From the NCBI GenBank assembly GCA_020851325.1, contig JADZCY010000307.1:1-32355 (forward strand): a stretch of DNA of 32,355 bases, given 5' to 3'. Source of the stretch: Acidobacteriota bacterium. GTDB taxonomy: Bacteria; Acidobacteriota; Vicinamibacteria; Vicinamibacterales; UBA2999. Made by a program: the position numbers and the translations under genes. The notes below the pieces were generated by a model. That model worked only from the letters and a program-made list of their open reading frames with translations, searched no databases and was not told the origin of the DNA. This document shows positions 1 through 10,871 of this stretch, one piece after another (within the stretch, counting starts at the first letter, position 1; every line of letters begins with the position of its first letter).

Positions 1-302
1 GTCAGGGCGAGGTGATCGTCGAGTCCGATCTCGTCGAGCTGCGCGGTGTCCAGGCGATAGAGATCGACGTGCACGAGCGGCAGCCGGCCGCCGCGATATT
101 CGTGGACCAGCGTGAACGTCGGGCTGGTCACTTCGCCGGGATCGATGCCAAGGCCTTGGGCGAGGCCGCGCACGAACGCCGTCTTCCCTGCCCCGAGATC
201 GCCTGACAACAGCAGCACCGTGCCCGGTTCGAGCGTGGCCGCGAGTTCTGCGGCAAGCCGCCGCGTGTCGTCCTCGGAGTGCGAGGACCGATCGACGGTC
301 AT
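1..302 (-). CDS. tsaE: tRNA threonylcarbamoyladenosine biosynthesis ATPase TsaE (3' part cut by window edge)
   Basis: TsaE is the P-loop ATPase that works with TsaB and TsaD in making the t6A modification of ANN-decoding tRNAs in the cytoplasm. About 100 N-terminal residues are visible. They contain a Walker A motif GDLGAGKT (Lys about residue 40), followed by the family-typical [11 protein letters not shown] and HVDLYRLD segments. The ATG at 302 overlaps the TGA of the upstream gene nnr as ATGA, so the two are translationally coupled. An nnr-tsaE pairing is common in bacteria. The C-terminus lies beyond position 1. Identification is firm from these motifs. Confidence 0.93.
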   Translation of the reverse strand, partial: MTVDRSSHSEDDTRRLAAELAATLEPGTVLLLSGDLGAGKTAFVRGLAQGLGIDPGEVTSPTFTLVHEYRGGRLPLVHVDLYRLDTAQLDEIGLDDHLAL

Positions 303-1881
303 GGCGCGCCGGGCCGATCGACCACACGCCGCCGCCCCGTGAGTTCGAGCAGCGCGGCGCCGATGTGCTCGGCCAGGTCGCCGGCCACCATCGACACCTC
401 ACCGACCGCGGCATCCGCGAGTTCGCCGGCGGCGCCGTGCAGGTAGACGGCCACGCGGCACGCGGCTTCGGCGTCGAGCCCCTGCGCCAGCCACGCGGCC
501 AGCATGCCCGCGAGCACGTCTCCGGTGCCGCCAGTGGCCATGCCGGGCGAACCGGTGGGGTTGACGTGGACGCGCCCCTCGGGCGTCGCCACGACCGTCC
601 GGTAGCCTTTCAGCACCACATACAGCTTGTGTCGTGTCGCGATGTCGGTGGCAATGCCGACGCGATTGGCCTGCACGTCCTCGACGCCGCAGCCGGCCAG
701 CCGCGCCATCTCGCCCGGGTGCGGCGTGATGATCACGGCGCGCCCCTCGCGGCCGACGAGCGACGCCGGATCGTCGGCGAACGCGTTCAACGCATCGGCG
801 TCGAGCACGAGCGGCGCCGCGCTCTTCTCGACGATCTCGCGGACGAACGTGCTGACGCCTTCGCCCTGACCAAGTCCCGGGCCCATCACCAGCACGTCGG
901 CGCGCGTCGCCAGCACCGCTTCCGCGGCGGCATAGGTGACCGTGCCGGCCGGTGTTTCTTCGAGCGGCTCGGTCATGTATTCCATGCCCAGCGCGGCCAC
1001 GGTGGGCAGCACCGAACGCGGACACGCCACCGTCACCAGTCCCGCGCCAGAGCGCAGCGCGCCGCGCGCCGCGAGCGCCGCGGCGCCGGCCTTGCCCGTC
1101 GATCCGGCGACGATCAGCAGGCGGCCATAGTCGCCCTTGTGCGAATCCGCGGGACGCGGCGGCAGCAGCGGCCGCAGGCTGTCGCGCGTGATCAGATCGA
1201 GCCGCGGCCCGTCGAGGTGCTCGAGGACGCCGAGCGGGATGCCGATGTCGGCAATCACCACCTCGCCGGACTTCCGCTCCGCCGGCGGCAGGATGAGCGG
1301 AATCTTCGGCGCGCCGACGGTGACCGTGACCGTCGCTTCGACGCACGGACCAATCACGTCGGAGGTGTCGGCCGACAGGCCCGACGGCATGTCGATGGAC
1401 ACCACCGGCAGGCCGCTGCCGTTGATGTCGGCCACCACCGTTTCGTAGAGACCGGTGAGCGGCGCCGAGAGCCCGGTGCCGAACAACGCATCGACGATGA
1501 GATCGTGCTGGCTGACTTCGGAGAAGTGCAGCTCCCACGTACCCTCGTCAGCCACCTCGATCACGGTGACGCCCAGCCGGCCGAGGATGTCGAGATTGAT
1601 GCGCGCGTCGCCCTTCACCTCGGCGACACGCCCCACCAGGAACACCGTCGCATCGACGGCGCGCTGGTGCAGCGTGCGCGCGACGACGAAGCCGTCGCCG
1701 CCGTTGTTGCCCTTGCCGGCGACGATGGCGACGCTGCGCTCGGCGAGATCCTCCTGCAGCGCCTCGAGCGCCGCCACCACCTGGCGCCCGGCATTCTCCA
1801 TCAGCACGATCGACGGCACGCCGACGTCGTGGATGGTGGCCCGATCGGCCTCGCGCATCTGCCGGGCGTTGAGGATCCGCA

Positions 1882-1882
<1 letters not shown>
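299..1882 (-). CDS. nnr: Bifunctional NAD(P)H-hydrate epimerase / ADP-dependent NAD(P)H-hydrate dehydratase
   Basis: This enzyme repairs hydrated NADH and NADPH: the N-terminal YjeF_N domain epimerises R- and S-NAD(P)HX, and the C-terminal ribokinase-like domain dehydrates S-NAD(P)HX using ADP. The 527-residue product is the normal fused length. Residues 55-64 carry [10 protein letters not shown], followed by DALFGTG near 131-137. The C-terminal half shows [13 protein letters not shown] (about 249-261), [11 protein letters not shown] (385-395), and GGTGDVLAG (451-459) with the catalytic Asp455. I start at the GTG at 1882, which shares one base with the TAG of gcvP and gives the expected beginning [12 protein letters not shown]. 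The reading frame stays open further upstream to 2494, but that part lies antiparallel-free within gcvP in another frame and has no family similarity. The stop overlaps tsaE by four bases. Confidence 0.95.
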
Positions 1883-4754
<2,872 letters not shown>

Positions 4755-4758
<4 letters not shown>

Positions 4759-5132
4759 TGGCCGAGCAGCGCCTCGTACGCGCCGGCATCGAGCAGGCCG
4801 TCAGCGTCAGCGGCGCTCGCCAGCGTCACCTTCACCATCCACGTTTCGTGCGGCTTGCTGTTCACATCGTCCGGGCGATCCTTGAGGCTGGTGTTGACCT
4901 CGGCGATGGTGCCGCTGACCGGCGCGAACAGTTCCGAGACGGCCTTCACCGACTCGATGGTGCCGAACACCTGACCGGCCGTGACGGTGGTGCCGACTTC
5001 CGGCAACTCCACATAGACGACGTCACCAAGCTGCTGCTGCGCGAAGTCGGTGATGCCGATGGCGCCGGTGTTGCCCTCGAGACGAATCCACTCGTGGTCT
5101 TTCGTGTACTTCAGATCGGTTGGGTACGACAT
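4755..5132 (-). CDS. gcvH: Glycine cleavage system H protein
   Basis: GcvH is the lipoylated carrier that shuttles the aminomethyl intermediate between GcvP, GcvT and the lipoamide dehydrogenase. The 125-residue length is normal. The opening [12 protein letters not shown] and the block [18 protein letters not shown] are family-typical, with the lipoyl-accepting lysine at residue 63. The ATG at 5132 lies 12 bases after the gcvT stop. Its TGA overlaps the gcvP GTG. The L-protein (dihydrolipoamide dehydrogenase) is not in this window. Confidence 0.97.
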
Positions 5133-5144
5133 AAGGCCTTTGTG

Positions 5145-6269
5145 CTAGGAAGTCTTCGCGCGCTTGTAGAACGGCATCGGCACGACAACGGCGCGGGCGT
5201 GGCGGCCACGAATCTCGATGGCGATCTCGGTCCCCGGCGCGGCGACATCCGGCGGCACGTAGGCCATGCCGATCGCCTTCTTCAGGAACGGTGTCTGCGT
5301 GCCGCTGGTGACCGTGCCGACCGCTTCGCCGATGTAGCGCACGACGTAGCCGTGGCGCGCGATGGCGCGGTCGATCATTTCGAAGCCGACCAGCTTCTTC
5401 TGCACGCCGCTCGCCTTCTGCTGGTGCAGCACGTCGCGGCCGAGGAACGCCGGCTTCTTCCAGCCGACAATCCAGCCGAGATCCGCTTCGACGACGGTGG
5501 TGTGCTCGTCCATGTCGTTGCCGTAGAGGCGCATGGACGCTTCGAGGCGCAGCGTGTCGCGGGCGCCGAGACCGGCGGGAATCAGGCCATGCGGCTTGCC
5601 AGCATCGAGGATGGCGTCCCACACGCGCGGGCCCATCGCTGCCGGCACCATGATCTCGAAACCGTCTTCACCGGTGTAGCCGGTGCGCGAGACGGTGGCG
5701 CGCAGGCCGGCGACTTCGCCGTGCGCAAACCAGTAGTACTTGATGGACGGCAGGTCGATGGCGGTGAGGGTCTGCAGGATGGCTTCCGAGCGCGGGCCCT
5801 GCAGCGCGATCAGCGCGTAGCGATCGCTCGAGTTGACGACGGCGACGCCGGGCACCGCTTCCTGGGCACGCTCGGTGATCCAGGCAACGTCCTTGTCGAT
5901 GTTGCCGGCGTTGATGACGAGCAGGTAGTGCGAGGGGCCGAGGCGATAGACCAGCAGGTCGTCGACGAACGTGCCCTCGGGCGTGGTCAGGGCGGAGTAG
6001 TGAATCTGCCCGACCTCGAGTCGCGAGGCGTCGTTGGACGTGATGTGCTGCACGGCGTCGAGCGCGCCGGGACCGGCGATTTCCACCTCGCCCATGTGCG
6101 AGACGTCGAAGAGCCCGGCGGCGGTGCGCACGGCCATGTGCTCCGCCGTGATGCCCGAGTATTCGACGGGCATGTCCCAGCCGCCAAACGGCACCATGCG
6201 GGCGCCGAGGGCAACGTGAGCAGCGTGGAGCGGGGTTTTCCTGAGGGGGACGGCAGCAGAATCGGTCAT
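5145..6269 (-). CDS. gcvT: Aminomethyltransferase, glycine cleavage T-protein
   Basis: GcvT transfers the methylene group from aminomethylated GcvH to tetrahydrofolate, releasing ammonia. The 374-residue product begins [18 protein letters not shown] and carries [34 protein letters not shown] and the Arg-rich [11 protein letters not shown] block, all typical of T-proteins. The frame is open 15 codons further upstream, but only the ATG at 6269 gives a normal N-terminus. It is the first gene of the gcvT-H-P-nnr-tsaE run. The 66-base gap to the upstream regulator gene is too short for a glycine riboswitch. That gap contains a weak imperfect hairpin (arms around GTGGGCAG and CTGCCAC), which may be a terminator or leader structure. 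Confidence 0.96.
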   Translation of the reverse strand: MTDSAAVPLRKTPLHAAHVALGARMVPFGGWDMPVEYSGITAEHMAVRTAAGLFDVSHMGEVEIAGPGALDAVQHITSNDASRLEVGQIHYSALTTPEGTFVDDLLVYRLGPSHYLLVINAGNIDKDVAWITERAQEAVPGVAVVNSSDRYALIALQGPRSEAILQTLTAIDLPSIKYYWFAHGEVAGLRATVSRTGYTGEDGFEIMVPAAMGPRVWDAILDAGKPHGLIPAGLGARDTLRLEASMRLYGNDMDEHTTVVEADLGWIVGWKKPAFLGRDVLHQQKASGVQKKLVGFEMIDRAIARHGYVVRYIGEAVGTVTSGTQTPFLKKAIGMAYVPPDVAAPGTEIAIEIRGRHARAVVVPMPFYKRAKTS

Positions 6270-6335
6270 GTGGGTGGGTGGCGAACGTGGCAGACGTGCC
6301 GAACCTGCCCACACTACTATGCTGCTCCCCGAGAA

Positions 6336-7772
6336 TCAAGAATCCGCCACTTGCTCGTGCACCGACAATGGGCCCGCCTCCGGCAGCGCCGCGGCCGCCC
6401 GCCGCTCGACCGCGCGCATGCCCGGCCGGTACTGCAGATAGGCGTTCAGCGTGTGATACGAGATCGCGAGGCGGCGGCACGCCTCGCGCTTGTTGCCCTG
6501 GCACTTCTCGAGCATCAGCCGCGCGTAGCGGCTGCCCCACGCGCGCATCGTGTCGTCGGCGACCGATGACGGCATCAGCACCTCGGCGTAGTCGCCGCGC
6601 AGGCTGGCTGGGAGATCGTCGAGGCGGATGTGGCGCGATTCGGCGACGGCGATTGCGCCTTCGATCATCCGCTCGAGTTCGCGCACGTTGCCCGGCCAGT
6701 CGTACGCCATCAGCGCATCGACGGCCGCCGACGTCAGCACGTAGCGGCCACGACTCTGATGGCGCTCCAGGAAGTACTGCGACAACTCGAGGATGTCGGT
6801 ACGACGCAGACGCAGCGGCGGCACGAGCACCTCGACCCCGCTGAGGCGATAGAACAGGTCGGCGCGGAACAGGCCGTGCGCGACAAGGCCGGCGAGGCTG
6901 CGGTTGGTGGCGGCGACAATGCGGACGTCGACGCGCCGGGCGCTGACGCCGCCGACGCGCTCCACCGTGAGGTCCTGGATGGCGCGCAGGAGCTTGGCCT
7001 GCGCCGACAACGACAGGTCGGACACTTCGTCCAGAAACAGCGTGCCGCCGTCGGCATGCTCGAACTTGCCGCGCCGGCCGCGGACGCCCGTGGCCGTGCG
7101 TTCCTCGATGCCGAACAGCTCGGCCTCGAGCAGCGTTTCGACCAGCGCCGCGCAGTTGATGGCGACAAACGGTCCGTGCCGGCGCCGGCTGGCGGCGTGG
7201 ATCTGTCGGGCGACGAGTTCCTTGCCGACGCCGCTCTCCCCTTCGATGAGGATGGTGAAGTCGGTGGCGCCGACCCGGGCGACACGTTCGCGCAGCGTGC
7301 GCATCACCTCGCTGCTGCCGATGATGGCGGCCCCCGAGAGCACGGCGTCGGCGCGGTATGACGACACCGACGCGTCGGCGGCCATCAGGGCGGCGAGGCA
7401 GGCCGCGCTTTCGAGCAACTGACACGTCCACTCATCCGGCCGCTGCCCTGCCGGAAACGACGCCTCGAGCACCACCGGATCCCCATCGTCCAGGGCAGGA
7501 ACGACGAAGGCGGCGTAGTCGGTGGCGAGGACCGGGTGACCGGCGCGAACGGGGGTCGCCATGGGCCGCCGGCTGATACGGACGTCGCGCACCTGGGTGA
7601 GCGCGGCCAGCCGCGTCGCGAACGCCCCGGTCCGTAACGGCGGCACCTGCGTGTCGCCAGGGGCGCTGGTGAGGTCGGCGGTGAGCTGCCGAACCAGGGT
7701 GTGCAGCCCCAGCCGGCGGTCGGCGCGGCGGGGCAGGCGGTGGCTGACGGGCGTGGTCGATGACAGGTCCAT
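6336..7772 (-). CDS. Regulator with AAA+ sigma54-type activator domain lacking GAFTGA, Fis-like C-terminus
   Basis: The 478-residue protein has a poorly conserved GAF-like sensory region (about 20-135), an AAA+ enhancer-binding domain (about 150-380) and a C-terminal Fis-type helix-turn-helix (about 420-448, GNKREACRRLAISYHTLNAYL). Walker A is GESGVGKE (178-185) and Walker B is GTLFLDEV (243-250). The GNVREL block is at 361-366. Where sigma54 activators carry GAFTGA, this protein has RTATGV (225-230). GAFTGA contacts sigma54, so this regulator may act on another polymerase form or through a diverged loop. The ATG at 7772 is chosen because GGAGGTTCGCG precedes it; the frame stays open another 50 codons without a family match. 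It is upstream of gcvT in the same direction; whether it controls gcv genes is unknown. Confidence 0.85.
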   Translation of the reverse strand: MDLSSTTPVSHRLPRRADRRLGLHTLVRQLTADLTSAPGDTQVPPLRTGAFATRLAALTQVRDVRISRRPMATPVRAGHPVLATDYAAFVVPALDDGDPVVLEASFPAGQRPDEWTCQLLESAACLAALMAADASVSSYRADAVLSGAAIIGSSEVMRTLRERVARVGATDFTILIEGESGVGKELVARQIHAASRRRHGPFVAINCAALVETLLEAELFGIEERTATGVRGRRGKFEHADGGTLFLDEVSDLSLSAQAKLLRAIQDLTVERVGGVSARRVDVRIVAATNRSLAGLVAHGLFRADLFYRLSGVEVLVPPLRLRRTDILELSQYFLERHQSRGRYVLTSAAVDALMAYDWPGNVRELERMIEGAIAVAESRHIRLDDLPASLRGDYAEVLMPSSVADDTMRAWGSRYARLMLEKCQGNKREACRRLAISYHTLNAYLQYRPGMRAVERRAAAALPEAGPLSVHEQVADS

Positions 7773-7947
7773 GCGCGAACCTCCGTGGCTGTGGTGTGCC
7801 GGACTGTCTCCAATCTCGATGCCAAACCCTGCCGTGACGTAAACACGGGCTTTCTGCGTACATCCAGCGGTGAATTGCTGGCGCCCGAAACCCGCGCCGG
7901 GTAGATCGTTCCCGCGCTCCAACCCGCCCGGAGGGTGCGGGTAAGAC

Positions 7948-8265
7948 CTACCCCTCCACCGGATCTTCCAGCCAATGCTCGAAGATCACCGCGCCCTCGA
8001 ACAGCAGGGGCCTCAGGCCGACGACCGCGCATCGGTGCACCGCCGCCCGTCTCGAGACCCGCGATTCGTCGGCCGCGCGCACCAGTTGGAGTTCCACCGG
8101 GCGACCGGGACGCAGCCGCCCTGGCGACCGGAGCCGCGCCCCGGCGTTGCTGATGTCGATGATGGACACCGGCAGCCCGGGCCGCAGGATGGCGTCGGTC
8201 CGCCAGGCCGAGTGTTCTCCGGGCACCCGTGGCCGCCGGCGGCGTTCGGGCTTCAGGGCTGCCAC
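7948..8265 (-). CDS. Small PilZ-domain protein
   Basis: The 105-residue product is a stand-alone PilZ domain, the common cyclic-di-GMP receptor fold. It has an Arg-rich N-terminal motif (ERRRRPR, about residues 7-13) and the DxSxxG motif as DISNAG (37-42), which are the two ligand-binding signatures of the family. The GTG start at 8265 lies 13 bases inside the end of the upstream pseudopilin gene. This overlap suggests coupled expression and a role in controlling the pilus-like or secretion machinery. Binding of c-di-GMP is inferred from the motifs only. Confidence 0.8.
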   Translation of the reverse strand: MAALKPERRRRPRVPGEHSAWRTDAILRPGLPVSIIDISNAGARLRSPGRLRPGRPVELQLVRAADESRVSRRAAVHRCAVVGLRPLLFEGAVIFEHWLEDPVEG

Positions 8266-8876
8266 GCCCGGCTCCCGCGGTCGTACTGCAGCAGCCGGAC
8301 GCGCCCGGTGGCGGGCATCATCCGAACCGCGAACTGCGGCCCGCGGTCGGCGCCGACGTAGAGCGTGCCGGCGGTGACGGTGCCGGTTGGACCGAACGAC
8401 ACCAGCGGCGATCGGCCGATGCGTCGCGGGTCGCTGCCGGGTTCCAGCCAGGTGTCGGAGCCGATGTCCCGCACGCGCTGGTTGACCCGCAGACCGACGT
8501 CGCGGCCGCGCCAGCCGAGATGCTCGGCCGGCGCGAGCGGGACGTCGACGCCGGCGGCAATGTCGGCGCTGAGCACGCCGTTGCCATTGCCGTCCACGAA
8601 CGGCCGCACGATCGGGTCGTCGTCTTCGCCGGTGAACTGCAGCGCCACGAACTGGCTGCGGCGCATCGCCTCGCTCTGCGTCACCAGCAGGCGATGGGCC
8701 AGATAGCGGGCGCTGTTGCGCGCCTGCGCTTCCTGCCAGCGATCAGCCACCACTGGAATCGTCACCGCGGTCACCAGGCCGACGAGGGCGACCGCCGCCA
8801 GCACTTCGGGCAACGCGACGCCACGAGCCGCGGCGTCGCCGTGCCCGCGCGCGGCGCGTGCGTCAGCGCTCGCCAC
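8253..8876 (-). CDS. Type IV pilin-like pseudopilin, GspH/FimT family
   Basis: The 207-residue protein carries a type III prepilin signal: RG followed by [19 protein letters not shown], with Glu at position +5 after the expected cleavage by prepilin peptidase. The C-terminal part has a [10 protein letters not shown] segment and a terminal beta-rich region like minor pseudopilins of the GspH/FimT group. It would be an inner-membrane-anchored minor pilin of a type IV pilus or type II secretion system. It starts at a GTG (8876), overlapping comEA by 14 bases. Family assignment to GspH/FimT versus another minor pilin is moderately certain. Confidence 0.8.
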   Translation of the reverse strand: MASADARAARGHGDAAARGVALPEVLAAVALVGLVTAVTIPVVADRWQEAQARNSARYLAHRLLVTQSEAMRRSQFVALQFTGEDDDPIVRPFVDGNGNGVLSADIAAGVDVPLAPAEHLGWRGRDVGLRVNQRVRDIGSDTWLEPGSDPRRIGRSPLVSFGPTGTVTAGTLYVGADRGPQFAVRMMPATGRVRLLQYDRGSRAWQP

Positions 8877-9195
8877 CCGCCTTCTCCGCCTTGGTCGACA
8901 CCGTCACCAGCGTCTTGAGCCGCAGGAAGCTCTTCTCCCCGATGCCCTTGACGTTCATCAACTCCTCGACCTTCTTGAAGGGGCCGTTCTTCTGGCGGTA
9001 CTCGAGGATGCGTTCGGCCGTGGCGCGGCCAATGCCCGGCAGCTCCTGAAGGTCGGTGGCCGACGCGGTGTTGAGATCGATCGCCGGCCCCGACGCCTTC
9101 GCCGTCGTCGGCGGTGCCTGGGCATGCAGCGGGAACTGAGCGGGCGCGAGCAGGGCGAGTGCCGCGATCAACGCGGCGGCAAAGATCTTCGTCAT
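8863..9195 (-). CDS. comEA: ComEA-like exported helix-hairpin-helix DNA-binding protein
   Basis: The 110-residue protein has a signal peptide ([20 protein letters not shown], cleavage near HAQA) followed by a tandem helix-hairpin-helix domain: [20 protein letters not shown] and [19 protein letters not shown]. This architecture is that of ComEA-type proteins, which bind double-stranded DNA in the periplasm during natural transformation. GGGAGGAACCC directly precedes the ATG at 9195, a strong ribosome binding site. It is the first gene of a three-gene overlapping cassette with a pseudopilin and a PilZ protein, which fits a DNA-uptake or pilus role. Competence itself is inferred. Confidence 0.85.
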   Translation of the reverse strand: MTKIFAAALIAALALLAPAQFPLHAQAPPTTAKASGPAIDLNTASATDLQELPGIGRATAERILEYRQKNGPFKKVEELMNVKGIGEKSFLRLKTLVTVSTKAEKAGGER

Positions 9196-9522
9196 GGGTT
9201 CCTCCCGTGGTGGTCAGTGAGCGAGACGACTGGAGGCCCGGCGGTTGAGGGCGGAGGTCGGGGCGCCGTTCGACAAGCCGAAGCGCTCCAGTCGCGACGT
9301 CACGGAGCAAGGCGGCCGCCACCACCTGGCACGGCGAATTAACTACTTGATTTGGTTGGAGTTACGGAAGAAGGCGGGCAACGACCGGGCAACCGCGGCC
9401 GAGCGAAAACGACAACGCCGGTTCACGCGAGGGAGGCGTCAACCGGCGCTCGACGAGCGGCGCAAGAGGGAGAACCGCCTCGCAACCGCAGTTACCACCG
9501 GTAACCGCGGTTGCCGGCCGGC
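9196..9522. other. Intergenic region between comEA and the second PilZ gene
   Basis: These 327 bases hold no supportable gene. On the minus strand they contain the comEA ribosome binding site, an AT-rich patch around 9338-9364 carrying AAGTAGTTAA, and a strong inverted repeat at 9483-9513 just after the PilZ stop. The rest is GC-rich and without recognisable signals. The AT patch is a reasonable place for a comEA promoter, though it lies about 145 bases from the ATG. Confidence 0.6.
9483..9513 (-). terminator. Hairpin terminator after the second PilZ gene
   Basis: Two 14-base arms, CAACCGCAGTTACC and GGTAACCGCGGTTG, pair with one mismatch around a 3-base loop. The hairpin begins 10 bases past the stop of the PilZ gene. 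No U-tract follows, so it may act as a hairpin-only or Rho-assisted terminator. Confidence 0.6.
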
Positions 9523-9993
9523 CTACGCGGAGATCGCCTGCTCGGTGACGAACGGCTCGAGCGACTGCAGCGCAATCGGCTCGTCGAACTCCAGCGCCCC
9601 GCGGTAGGTCAGCGGGTCGAGGCGGGCGACATGACAGCGCCGCACCGTTCCCGACAGTTCGAGGCGCGTGCGCTGGTCGGCCGAGAACAGGCAGACCTCG
9701 ACGCGCGTGCCGATGTGCAGTCGCGTTGGTGACTCGATCAGCACGCCGCTCTCACCGATGTCGATGACGCGCACGTCGAGGCCGCCGCGCAGACGGGCGC
9801 CGTCGGCCCATCGCGTCTGATCCGGCGACACGCGACTCGAGCGACGACGGTTGTCGGGTTCGGCCGCAACCACCGGCCCTCGCGCGCCGCCAATCATTCG
9901 AATGCGAGATCCAGCGCCAATACCGAGAGTACGGGCAGGTCGCTCGGCGTTCAGGCCCAAGGCGACGGTCGCTGCAATGTTCTCTGTAGCCAT
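9523..9993 (-). CDS. PilZ-domain protein with N-terminal extension
   Basis: The 156-residue product has about 45 unassigned N-terminal residues, then a PilZ domain. The first ligand motif is RRRSSR (about 49-54). The second reads DIGESG, where Gly replaces the usual Ser of DxSxxG; this change may weaken c-di-GMP binding. The C-terminal strand FDEPIALQSLEPFV resembles other PilZ domains. Unlike the shorter PilZ gene nearby, it appears to be a single-gene unit: a hairpin follows it and a candidate promoter precedes it. The ATG at 9993 has no clear ribosome binding site. Confidence 0.75.
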   Translation of the reverse strand: MATENIAATVALGLNAERPARTLGIGAGSRIRMIGGARGPVVAAEPDNRRRSSRVSPDQTRWADGARLRGGLDVRVIDIGESGVLIESPTRLHIGTRVEVCLFSADQRTRLELSGTVRRCHVARLDPLTYRGALEFDEPIALQSLEPFVTEQAISA

Positions 9994-10020
9994 TCGATGT
10001 CGCTTAGAGTGCGCTTAACT

Positions 10021-10047
10021 ACTTTATCGGCGCAAGTGAATTCTCAA
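10021..10047 (-). promoter_or_regulatory. Candidate promoter of the PilZ gene at 9993
   Basis: On the minus strand TTGAGA (-35, 5/6 match) and TAAAGT (-10, 4/6 match) are separated by 15 bases, giving a predicted leader of about 20 bases. The same 10-mer AAGTAGTTAA that overlaps the -10 also occurs upstream of comEA. The spacer is short, so this is tentative. Confidence 0.35.
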
Positions 10048-10188
10048 GCTCGGCCCGGCAATCGTCAGATTCTGGGAAGTCTTGAGCACGAAACTCTCCA
10101 GAACTCACGCGCCGAGCGTCGCGCGGGACGGTTTCAGTCGATACAGACACGGTCGGTGCCCGCTGGTCACCTTGCGCGCCAGACAGAT

Positions 10189-10863
10189 TCACGACTCGCG
10201 CAGGCACGCCAGAATGCCGGTCGCGTTGGCGACGGCGAATGACACGCCGCGGAGATTGCGTTCCGGCGGCACGCCCGGGATGGGGCGCGGATAACCGCAC
10301 GCGCTCGCCTGCATTGGCTGTCCGTCGGTACTGCGCACGACGTCCGCCGCGTCGCGCGGGATCGTCCAATCGAGTATCACCGGCACCACGCCGGGCAGTG
10401 CGCCGGGCAGCCAGCGCACGCCGGCCTGCGGCGCCGCCGTCACGATCCACACGCCGGCCTGACGCGCCGCGCTCACAAGCGGAACGAGCGCCAACTCGTG
10501 CCGCGGGTTGGCCGTGCCCAGACTCAGGTTGATGATGCCGGCCCCGGCGTCGATGCCCCAGCGAATCGCCGCCACCAGCGCTTCGCACGTGGACTCGAGA
10601 CGATCGTCGAACACACGCGCCACCAGCAGCTCCGCCGCCGGCGCCTTCTCACGAATGACCGCGGTGACCGCCGTGCCATGCCCCAGGCGATCGCTCCACT
10701 CGTCCGACAGCGATCCGTCCGCGCGCACACCGACACCGCCACTGACACCACCGACGTGCGGGTGCGATGCGTGCACGCCGCTGTCGACGACGACAATGCG
10801 CACGCCCTGCCCGACGCGCGGCCGCAACGCGTCGAGGGTGAATCGTTCCGCGTCTGATGGCAT
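10189..10863 (-). CDS. qhpE: QhpE, subtilisin-like protease for maturation of the amine dehydrogenase gamma subunit
   Basis: QhpE is the S8-family protease that removes the leader of QhpC after cross-linking. The 224-residue product is short, as expected for QhpE, and lacks signal and propeptide, in line with a cytoplasmic enzyme. The triad is visible: Asp27 in VVVDSGVHASHP, His62 in RLGHGTAV, Ser208 in RGVSFAVANATG. The usual oxyanion block AAGN reads AAPQ (143-146), so Asn appears to be Gln. The ATG at 10863 lies 8 bases after the qhpF stop; a GTG at 10875 that overlaps that stop as GTGA is an alternative start adding four residues. It is the last recognised gene of the qhp operon. Confidence 0.85.
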   Translation of the reverse strand: MPSDAERFTLDALRPRVGQGVRIVVVDSGVHASHPHVGGVSGGVGVRADGSLSDEWSDRLGHGTAVTAVIREKAPAAELLVARVFDDRLESTCEALVAAIRWGIDAGAGIINLSLGTANPRHELALVPLVSAARQAGVWIVTAAPQAGVRWLPGALPGVVPVILDWTIPRDAADVVRSTDGQPMQASACGYPRPIPGVPPERNLRGVSFAVANATGILACLRES

Positions 10864-10871
10864 CGACGGCG

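Noticed and set aside
6270-6335. Glycine riboswitch before gcvT
   Set aside because: The gap is only 66 bases and no aptamer-like pattern is seen.
7808-7825. Sigma54 promoter-like site TTGGCA...TTGG upstream of the AAA+ regulator
   Set aside because: Spacing fits, but the essential GC of the -12 box is GG, so it is not a convincing site.
10044-10085. CTCAAG...CTTGAG as an operon terminator after qhpE
   Set aside because: Arms of six bases with a loop of about 30 are too weak.
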